A DNA stretch of 64,000 bases. It comes from Brachyhypopomus gauderio. Its lineage: Eukaryota > Chordata > Actinopteri > Gymnotiformes > Hypopomidae. The stretch lies in the NCBI RefSeq assembly GCF_052324685.1, contig NC_135226.1, forward strand, positions 16,331,384 through 16,395,383. The letters are read 5' to 3'. The notes under the pieces were generated by a model, which worked only from the letters and a program-made list of their open reading frames with translations, did not search any database and was not told where the DNA came from. The position numbers and the translations under genes are program-made. Positions 57,801 to 64,000 of this stretch are shown one piece after another; position 1 is the stretch's first letter; every line of letters begins with the position of its first letter.

Positions 57801-58715
57801 TATTATTTTGCCTCTCATGACTGCCTTTAAAGTGTCCCACACTATCTCTGAACCCACTTCCCCATTGTCATTCTGTTGAAAAAACATTTTTATTTCTTCA
57901 GCCATTTGTGTTTTGAAATGCTGATTATTTAAAATGCTTGAGTTAAGCCTCCACAGTGTATTTCCCATAGTTCTATTAATTTGGATACTCAATGAAATTG
58001 GTGCGTGATCTGACAAATCAATTATACCTATATCATTATGACGTATTCTGTGTCGGTCTCTTTTAAATAAAAAGAAGTAATCAATCCTTGAGTAAACATT
58101 GTGGGGCGGGGAGTAATATGTGTAGTCACGTCCTGTTGGGTTCAGGTCCCTCCAGATATCTATTATACCCAATTCTGTCATAAGTATAGACATTTTTTTA
58201 TGTAATGCATTCCTTGAGTTATCTTTTGTCGAGTCCAATCTTGGATTCAAACGTATATTCCAATCTCCCCCACAAATTACAATACCTTCTGCTTTTGCCA
58301 TAAGGTCAAACATTTTCCTATAAAATGTAAAATCACTACCAGGTGGTGCATAAACGTTCAATATAGTTATTAGAATGCCCTCTACTTTTCCTGAAACCAT
58401 GACATACCTTCCCTCTTTATCTTTTATTTCAGATATTTGTTCAAATGGTATTTTATTAGAAAATAAAATTGCAACCCCTCTCCTATGGCCTGATTTATAA
58501 GATGAATAATAAATTTTTGAGAAACCTATCCTTTTAAGTTTTTCATGTTCACTAGAATCCAGGTGTGTTTCCTGCAGTATGTGCTTTTGTGTATGTGCAG
58601 TATGTGCAATATGTGCTTTTTCCTTTTTCATTTTTGTTAAAATCTTACTTCTCTTCACTGGGTTTAGCAGCCCGTTTACATTAAAAGAAATTACTTTAAG
58701 ATTTTGGTTGTTCAT
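54897..58715 (-). CDS. L1 ORF2 protein (endonuclease and reverse transcriptase), intact
   Basis: A 1272-codon open frame. N-terminal APE-like endonuclease: FNVNG (catalytic Asn) near 13-17, QETHL (catalytic Glu), NVYAPPGSD, CGGDWNIRLN, and SDHAPISL as the final catalytic block near 240. Central reverse transcriptase: SPGPDGFPSEWY, ISVLNVDYKL, SLDAEKAFDSVNW, RQGCPISPLLFALY and the catalytic YADDVLMY. The C-terminus has a CCHC-like knuckle (CWRQCGNRMANHWHIFWEC) as in L1. It nicks a TTTT/AA target and copies L1 RNA there. Odd: beside the catalytic Glu the expected short link is lengthened by repeats rich in His-Thr (AHIAHTAHTQKHI), from a TATGTGC-type repeat at about 58575-58620. Length is otherwise usual for fish L1. 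Confidence 0.92.
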   Translation of the reverse strand: MNNQNLKVISFNVNGLLNPVKRSKILTKMKKEKAHIAHTAHTQKHILQETHLDSSEHEKLKRIGFSKIYYSSYKSGHRRGVAILFSNKIPFEQISEIKDKEGRYVMVSGKVEGILITILNVYAPPGSDFTFYRKMFDLMAKAEGIVICGGDWNIRLNPRLDSTKDNSRNALHKKMSILMTELGIIDIWRDLNPTGRDYTYYSPPHNVYSRIDYFFLFKRDRHRIRHNDIGIIDLSDHAPISLSIQINRTMGNTLWRLNSSILNNQHFKTQMAEEIKMFFQQNDNGEVGSEIVWDTLKAVMRGKIIAHCAYQKKIRQSRLLDLNKELKELEMKNKAKQNPNLISKIKMIRNKLNAIYTQEIEKKMLFTKQKYYESGSKATKLLARRLQKQESENMIYKIREEDSKILIYDRDGIQKAFKNYYGELYSQPHTENDPQIDSFLGSLHLPTLSEEEKLELTAEITEDELQKAISRLKANKSPGPDGFPSEWYRIFRSELIPNLLQTCNTALLEGRIPPSWREAIISVIPKEGKDKTDCASYRPISVLNVDYKLYTAILARRVEKILPKLIHNDQTGFVPQRQTHDNIRRTLHIVNHIQQRKIKACLVSLDAEKAFDSVNWSFLYSILKRFGFHDQFIKGIQTLYDKPKAQIKINGYLSDSITLQRGTRQGCPISPLLFALYIEPLAQWIRQTEKIKGVSIHGEQHKIALYADDVLMYMEEPSNSFLELMDLLERFGKYAGYKLNVQKTQILVFNYTPSKKILDKFSLKWNQNTIKYLGINIPKDIFTLTETNYDPLLTKIKADIQRWNSISFLNLSHRIDTVKMNILPRFLFLFQALPLEIIPKQFSEWNKMISRFICQGKRPRIRFKTLQLLKEKGGMALPNLTDYFYTAQIKYLICLCNPDYQARWKDIELSIIKDPPMQAILAENDWKIYEDKIQNPWMKSELQIWSTVKEEYKLCEKLRIFRWCAYDKDFKPNKMDNRFKYWLTKGITTYYSLTEKGQLHDFQTLTEKYGLEKQDFFRYLQICHYFDHKIKLKTPDMNEPMIQIMVDAYSSRLCKGIISRLYKGFTMVKSHSTQYIKNKWEKEGNFVISEEEWHKVCESQWKHTNSYIWREFGWKCLVRFFTTPQQKAHFTGNATCWRQCGNRMANHWHIFWECTVIQDYWLAVHKALMEIFNMEIPFQFEILYLGNWMWERPEKHLFGVLISACKKNITRSWYTPDPPLIDNWIDLVNEIYILEKITSSLRLQMKRFCKLWLKWVTYVKPLRPHLVEITSE

Positions 58716-59007
58716 AGTTTATGAAGCATATCCAGTTCTTTCTCATAATTTCCCCACCTCTAATCCCCACCTCTAATCTGGCGTTCGTTTTGTTCAATTC
58801 TTGCTTTATGTCTGCAAGCTGTTGCCGGTTGTCCCGTCTGAAATCTTTCAGCTCGTTTAGAATGCTAAGCAGGCTGACCTCTTGTTCTGGCCCGCCATGT
58901 TGTTCTTGCTCGGGAGAACCGCTTCGGCTTCGCTGTTCAGCAAAATTCTGGGTTGTGTCGGTCGTCAACATATTTGTCCTTCGCCTTGTTGCAACCCCTT
59001 TTTGCAT
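58696..59007 (-). pseudogene. L1 ORF1, shortened
   Basis: A 103-codon frame overlapping the ORF2 start. It holds an acidic/Gln-rich start and a short coiled-coil-like helix (LLSILNELKDFRRDN, KQELNKTNARLEV), then ends. Fish L1 ORF1 proteins are usually several hundred residues with an RRM-like core, which is missing here, so the copy lacks most of ORF1. Confidence 0.6.
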
Positions 59008-59379
59008 TATCTTAGAAATTCACTTCGGTTTTTATATTCGTTGTGTTTTTGGGGTTGTTTTACTGGAATGTCAGGAGGAGAGCCAAATTACGCTGCCATG
59101 TCGTGCGGCGGCGGAACCGGAACCTACATGAAGAATTTTAATGTTGCTTTGTGTTTCACGTTTGAAAAGTGCTGAAATTTTGACTAACGTCGCCTACTTT
59201 AAAATGCTTAAATTGTAATGGTATTTCGTTTCACAAACTGTCTGACTGAACAGTTCGCTTGTATTACGTTTACAAATAAATTTACAAATAATACCGCGCA
59301 GCTAAACAAACGTAATGTCAGGAGATACTGTAGCGACTACTACTCCTCACGGCGAGTCTTGCCCTTTAAGTGACATATG

Positions 59380-59401
59380 GGGGGGGGGGGGGGGGGGGGG
59401 T
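59380..59401. repeat. poly-G tract
   Basis: About 21 consecutive G bases on the + strand in the right part of the hAT element, a possible assembly weak spot. Confidence 0.9.
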
Positions 59402-59976
59402 CTGTGTGCGCCAGGGTTGCGTTATCAATAAAGTTTCCCTCCTCGGGATTTTTGGATTAAGCAGTTTCTGCCTCGGTTACCGAACCTGCTTCAATACATT
59501 GTTACTGTTAAAAATGCACTTCCAATAAAGTGAGTATTGGAAAAATTAATTTTGCTGCTGAATGATTTTGCATTGAATATAACTACTAAAGTAACTTGTA
59601 ATCTAACTAAGTTACTTTTAAAAGGAGTAATCAGTAATCAGTAATCGGATTACTTTTTCAAGGTAACTTAGCCATCACTGATGATGTCGGCCATTCCACA
59701 ATTCCCCACAATGGAAATTAATTGGATCAAAGCCTATTGTCAGATCTGCTTCTGGCAATTCCATTCATCACCTCCAGAGGTCACCATTGCACAGATGTTT
59801 GTAATGATCTAATTTATTAGGCTTTATAAGGTGCAAGTTGCAACTACTCTGCATGAAGCTGCTTAATGAGTTTACATTCTATAGATTTTGCCCCTTGGAG
59901 CTACAACAATAATTTAATTTCCCACTGGGATTAATGAAGGTATATATTTATTTAGCTGTCTGTTTGTTTGTCTGTT

Positions 59977-60409
59977 TCATCGAAACACCAACGAAGGGAG
60001 GTGCCTTCCTGATGACCCCAATGAAAAGCTTGAAAGGTATTGTGTGTGTCTTTGTCACTTTGTTTTGAAGGTCAGTCCAGGTTTGTGTGGTGGTCTGAGT
60101 ACTTTGAGGCAATGGACCATGAACATAGTGCGCTTTGCTTTTGGATCCTTGTCGAGCCAGTATCAGATTGTAGCTGCTGCTGTGTTCTGTTCAAGCAACT
60201 AGTGTGTGCATAGGGTGTGTGAAATCTATCTCATCATGGCAGTAGTTTCTTAGTAGTACTGGGTAGTTGAGATGATGGGTCATGAGCATAGTAGTAGGGT
60301 ATTATTAGATCATAGTGGTTGGTTGGTTAATACATCCTAGCAAAGCCTTTTGCATGACTTCAGATGTTAGGTGCAGGATTTTATCATCTTCCTGTATTAT
60401 GTTACTTAA
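59977..60409. other. 433-bp segment present only in duplication copy 2
   Basis: Copy 1 joins ...TTTGTCTGTT directly to GATATGAGTGG, while copy 2 has 433 bp between the same words. No inverted ends or duplication are clear, so it may be a deletion in copy 1 or an insertion in copy 2. Confidence 0.6.
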
Positions 60410-60422
60410 ATGAGTGGAACTA

Positions 60423-60708
60423 CAGGGGTTGGACAACGAAACTGAAACACCTGTCATTTTAGGAGGTTTCATGGGTAAATTGGACCAGCCTGGTGGCAAA
60501 TCTTCATTAATTGCACATTGCACCAGTACAAGCAGAGTGTGAAGGTTAAATTGGCAGGCTAAGAGCACAGTTTTGCTCAAAATATTGCAATGTACACAAT
60601 ATGGATGACATACAAGGGTTCAAAAGAGAACAAATTATTGGTGCACATCTTGCTGGTGCATCTGTGACCAAGATAGCAAGTCTTTGTGATGTATCAAGAG
60701 CCACGGTA
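60423..60708 (+). mobile_element. Tc1-like transposon, left part (duplication copy 2)
   Basis: Starts CAGGGGTTGGACAACGAAAC after TA at 60421-60422, the same place as in copy 1. It holds the transposase N-terminus from ATG 60601, with a helix-turn-helix region QIIGAHLAGASVTKIASLCD, and is cut off by the LINE after CCACGGTATC. Confidence 0.85.
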
Positions 60709-60974
60709 TCAGAATCAAAATCAGAATACTTTATTGATCCCCGAGGGGAAATTGCAGATGCTACAGTTGCCCGATTCCATACATAAAAATAAAATATATG
60801 TTAAATAGATCTATTAAATATACACATCCATAAACATATAAGAATAAATTGGCAAAGTATGTGTAAAATGGCAAAATGCAGTGGTGAAGTGATCAGTGTT
60901 ATTGCACTTATTAAAACTATCTACTGTATATATACATTGTGTATACATTGTTCTTGCACATATACATTTTATTT
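60709..60974 (-). mobile_element. L2-like LINE 3' end (duplication copy 2)
   Basis: Same LINE 3' end as in copy 1, with the complete tail preserved (AGAATCAAAATCAGAATAC on the + strand, then TTTATTGATCCCCGAGGGG). Match with copy 1 stops at about 60974. Confidence 0.8.
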
Positions 60975-61078
60975 ATTATGCATTCATCTACTGTGCTTTA
61001 TCGTCTCTTTCCTCAGGTGTTTGATATAGGTATTGCTTACTGTCCTTTTCTCAGGTATTGTGCATAATTGGGTTATAG

Positions 61079-61150
61079 CAGCGTTTCTCAAAGTGTGGTG
61101 CGCATGGGTATAGCAGGTGGGGCGCAAGCAATTGGAAGAAATGAACCTTT
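61079..61150 (+). mobile_element. hAT-type transposon end fragment
   Basis: CAGCGTTTCTCAAAGTGTGG followed by GGGGCGC resembles the CAG-GGTTCTCAAA start of hAT elements. The partner end was not found. Confidence 0.35.
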
Positions 61151-61502
61151 TTAAGCCTGTCGTTTTAATGCCTGTTCGTTTTGCATAAGCCCCAGATGTT
61201 TAAAATGTCTGCGGAACAGTGTGAACCAGGGCTAGATTCAGCCCTTTAATGAATTTGTACCGAATTACGTTTGCCATCTTTCCTATGACCCATCCTAAAT
61301 ACCCCAATTGACTGGTAATGGGTATTGGTACATATACCTAGGATCACTAACTACTGCCAAAGCCCCTGGCTGCCACCGTTGTTATACAGGCTGATCTGGG
61401 TGCACATAAGTAAAGAGCTCTTTTGGTTTGGTTATCCGTGATGACCGTCTCAAAACAGGTTCAACACCTCTGCTTGGTTCTTACCACCTGACTCTTGCTG
61501 GT
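61151..61502. other. unassigned sequence left of the gypsy relic
   Basis: No domain recognised. It may be the 3' end or LTR of the - strand gypsy element, but the second LTR is not in the window for comparison. Confidence 0.3.
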
Positions 61503-61744
61503 CTACTTCAATATCAACAATTTCTTCACTTGTAAACTGTAACCCAGGGTTGAGTTCATCCTTGACTCCCGTTCGCTCCCCCAACGAGGGCTGAAGTTGT
61601 AGGTAACCTCTTCCTCCGACTCCTCACTGTCATCAGGTTCACTGGATGGTAACTGTTTCCTTACTGACTTGTTCTTTCTTTTTGCAGATTCCTGTGGCTG
61701 AGATTGTTCCAAAGCCAAGTCATTCACCAGTAACAACAAATTTC
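61503..61744 (-). pseudogene. pol C-terminal tail of Ty3/gypsy element 2
   Basis: A - strand frame of low-complexity Ser/Glu-rich sequence (DDSEESEEE) that continues the integrase tail found right of the foldback element. If the foldback element and one copy of its 8-bp duplication are ignored, the frames join without a shift, so this is one gene split by insertion. Confidence 0.65.
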
Positions 61745-62324
61745 GGTAACACTTTACAATACGGTTCCTTAATTAATGTTTAAGTACTTATTAACTAAGC
61801 AATAGATAATGGAGAATTGTCGTCATAGTTTTACCTTAATTACTCTTCACTATAATAAACTACTATGTTAGGTCACATGTAAGTAATTAATAAGTAGTCT
61901 TCATCAATTTTCGTAACTACTTACTTTCGGTTCCTTAATTAATGTATTAGCTAAGCAACAAGTAATAGAGAATTATCATCATATTTTTCATTAATTACTC
62001 TTCACTTCACTGTTAGTTCACATATAAGTAATTAATAAGTTGTCTTCATCTATTTTTGTAACTACTCACTTAATCAGTCCTTCATTAATAAGTAGTCTTT
62101 GTGTGCATGTGCGCTGGTTTGGGTACGCCCCTGTTTGAATGTCTAGCGATGTCTAGACAATCGCCTTTGTAAGTTCTCTCACCTATCTCTAGTCTCGTTG
62201 CACACGTTATGTATTATTGTTGACATTGTCATGAGTGTTGTGTTGTTAGTTTTCGTCACTGCTTTAAACGCATCCTTACATACAGGCTACACTTTACTAT
62301 TATACACTGCACACTATAACACTT

Positions 62325-62356
62325 CCTCATTGTAATTACAGGTCATTACAATGAGG
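62325..62356. repeat. small hairpin in foldback spacer
   Basis: CCTCATTGTAAT and ATTACAATGAGG are perfect inverted 12-mers around an 8-base loop. Confidence 0.9.
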
Positions 62357-62385
62357 AGTACTTAGTGTTAAGGTAACCGTACTGG

Positions 62386-62483
62386 GGTGGGTTTCCCGAA
62401 ATGTTCTTAGCGCTAAGTACTTCGTAACCTCGTACGTTTCATACGAGGTTACTTAGCGCTAAGAACGTTTCAGGATACTCACC
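62386..62483. repeat. 98-bp hairpin in foldback spacer
   Basis: GTTCTTAGCGCTAAGTA on the left pairs with TTAGCGCTAAGAAC on the right, and the pairing extends outward (GGTGGGTTTCC with a diverged partner) and inward (CCTCGTA with TACGAGG). It looks like a separate palindromic element nested in the spacer. Confidence 0.85.
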
Positions 62484-63074
62484 ACTGTTAAGTAAATACG
62501 TGATTACTTATTCTGAAGTTACTTACTGTGACGTTGCGAGCAGGCAGGATACCGAGATGGGAGCAGCGTTTAAAGCAGTGATGAAAATGAACAACACAAC
62601 ACTCATGACAAAGGTCGAACAACAACTGATGAAGGACATGTACAGGACACACACTTACATATCTCAACAATAATACCCAAACCAGCGCACATGCACACAA
62701 AGACACGCTGGAGTGACAAGTACATAAGCATTAATGAAGGACTGATTAAGTGAGTAGTTACAAAAATAGATAAAGACAACATATTCATTACTTATATGTG
62801 AACTAACAGTGAAGTGAAGAGTAATTAATGAAAACTATGATGATAATTCTCTATTACTTGTTGCTTAGCTAATACATTAATTAAGGAACTGAAAGTAAGT
62901 AGTTACGAAAATTGATGAAGACTACTTATTAATTACTTACATGTGACCTAACATAGTAGTTTATTATAGTGAAGAGTAATTCAGGTAAAACTATGACGAT
63001 AATTCTCCATTACCTATTGCTTAGTTAATAAGTATTTAAACATTAATTAAGGAACCATATTGTAAAGTGTTACC

Positions 63075-64000
63075 CAAATTTCTATGCAGCACTTGAATTT
63101 TCTTGTCACCTTGTTCGGCTTTGACTTTGTAGACAGGACACACAGCATTCCCCACTCTACTGACCACTCGATGGATCCTGTCTTCCCAGTAGCTACGGAG
63201 CTTGCCTGGTCCTCCTCTCTTGGATAGGTTCCGGACCAGAACTCTGTCACCTGGCTGAAGGGCTATTCCTCTCACCCCTTGATCATAGTATTTTTTTCCT
63301 TTTGCAGAAGATTTCTTACTGTGATCTGATGCAATCTTGTAGGCTTCTTGCATCCTTGTAGCCCATTTTTGTGCAAATTCCTGTCTGCTGGTGTTATCAA
63401 CAGACCTCAGATTGAACAAAAGGTCTACTGGGAGTCATGGAGACCTGCCGTACAGCAAATAAAATGGAGCCAGTACTCTTCTCTAGGTGCAGATAGTCCA
63501 CTGCCACCAACTCAAATGGGGCACTGGTTGAAATTGACCCCATTGGTGCTTTCTCAGGTACTGTGGGAGACTTCTGTTGGATACATGCACATTTTCTTAT
63601 CACATAATCCTCCACCTCTTGCTGCATATACAGCCAGTAGAACTGTTCTCATACCAAATGAATAACTTTATCCGCTCCAATGTGACCCATGTTATCATGT
63701 AGCTGCTGAAGGATGGTGGACTTGAACTGACTTGAGACAACAAGCTGTTTCTTGGACCCTGATTGCCGGTACAACACTCCTTGTTCCACAACAAGCCTAC
63801 TCCATTCCCTCACCAGCCTTCGGACCTCTCGGGACATTTTCTTCTTCTCAGATTATTTTGTGGTCCATCCAGTTTCTCTCAGCTTCAACACTTCCTGGAT
63901 TACCTCATCACCCTTCTGTGCTTGTTCCATGTCTTGTGGGCTAATGACCATTACCCCTGTTGGTTCTACCTTAGCTACAGAGGTCATCTGCAAAGCTGCT
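63075..64000 (-). pseudogene. integrase region of Ty3/gypsy element 2, broken, runs off the window
   Basis: On the - strand: an integrase zinc-finger region (LVVEQGVLYRQSGSKKQLVV, then LHDNMGHIGADKVIHLV) at 63837-63649, a start of the core ([16 protein letters not shown]) near 63560-63490, and a C-terminal GPY-like part ([20 protein letters not shown]) at 63419-63075. The spacing leaves no room for the catalytic core with its Asp-Asp-Glu residues, so that core is deleted. The element continues right of the window and left across the foldback insertion. Confidence 0.8.

Larger units (their letters stand above)
54539..59124 (-). mobile_element. L1 retrotransposon with intact ORF2
   Basis: A 15-bp target duplication TACATGAAGAATTTT flanks it (54524-54538, 59125-59139). 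The 3' end on the - strand has AATAAA (rc of 54556-54561) and an 11-base A tail. The target TTTT/AA fits L1 endonuclease cutting, as shown by AATTTTAATG in the right flank. The 5' end starts with GGTTCCGGTTCCGCCGCC. Insertion is inside the hAT element. Confidence 0.93.
54188..59680. mobile_element. hAT-like transposon containing a nested L1
   Basis: Ends CAGTGATG at 54188 and CATCACTG at 59680 are inverted, and a perfect 8-bp duplication ATGATGTC flanks it (54180-54187, 59681-59688). Subterminal GTAACGCGTTAC and AAGTAACTT-type repeats are typical of a common fish hAT family. Without the L1 it is about 0.9 kb and has no transposase, so it is non-autonomous. Duplication copy 1 keeps the empty site. 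Confidence 0.9.
51785..60974 (+). repeat. segmental duplication, copy 2 (OR4 unit)
   Basis: Matches 43080-45935 in order and direction. It is enlarged by the hAT with nested L1 (54188-59680 plus an 8-bp duplication) and a 433-bp segment (59977-60409). Similarity ends inside the LINE at TTTTATTTA near 60974, the duplication breakpoint. Confidence 0.9.
61745..63074. mobile_element. foldback (giant palindrome) transposon, 1330 bp, 8-bp TSD
   Basis: Starts GGTAACACTTTACAATA and ends with the same words inverted (TATTGTAAAGTGTTACC). A perfect 8-bp duplication CAAATTTC flanks it (61737-61744, 63075-63082), suggesting hAT-type transposition. The arms, 61745-62271 and 62566-63074, are inverted copies of about 510-530 bp with small indels. 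The roughly 290-bp spacer holds two further hairpins. No transposase is present. Confidence 0.93.

Overview
This window reads as vertebrate nuclear DNA, almost certainly from a teleost fish. It is AT-rich, has intron-split genes with GT/AG splice sites, CA/GT microsatellites, fish-type olfactory receptors, and dense fish-style mobile elements (Tc1, hAT, L1, L2-like, Ty3/gypsy with chromodomain, tRNA-SINEs). The exact order or species cannot be read from it. No bacterial-type systems, CRISPR arrays or tRNA genes were seen.

Layout. (1) 1-2.1 kb: the last two exons of an ATG16-like autophagy WD40 gene, most like atg16l2, running into the window from the left. (2) 4.98-25.70 kb: a complete beta-arrestin 1 gene (arrb1), 16 coding exons, 418 codons, with a 13.8 kb first intron and a 24-nt optional-type microexon; its introns carry several small non-autonomous transposons with clean target-site duplications (TSDs). 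(3) 25.7-32.1 kb: no gene recognised. (4) 32.7-53.4 kb: four intact single-exon olfactory receptor genes (OR1-OR4), all on the + strand, three sharing an upstream TATA-containing block. (5) Transposons between and after them: a Tc1-like element placed 4 bases after the OR1 stop; a decayed chromodomain Ty3/gypsy element between OR2 and OR3; a Tc1-like element holding an L2-like LINE which holds an LTR-like insertion, between OR3 and OR4; a hAT-like element holding a nearly full-length L1 with an intact 1272-codon ORF2 downstream of OR4; and at the right edge a broken Ty3/gypsy pol on the - strand cut by a 1330-bp foldback (giant palindrome) element.

History that can be read directly. OR3 and its downstream flank (about 43.1-45.9 kb) and OR4 and its downstream flank (about 51.8-61.0 kb) are a tandem segmental duplication. 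Both copies carry the same Tc1 insertion with the same LINE inside it, so these came first. The hAT plus L1 lies in the OR4 copy only, and the OR3 copy preserves the empty target site. Order: Tc1, then LINE, then duplication, then hAT, then L1.

Functionally, arrb1 encodes the cytosolic adaptor that desensitises and internalises G-protein-coupled receptors, and the ORs are such receptors. This neighbourhood is reminiscent of the mammalian region holding ATG16L2, ARRB1 and an OR gene; that link is from general knowledge of the human map, not from the sequence alone.
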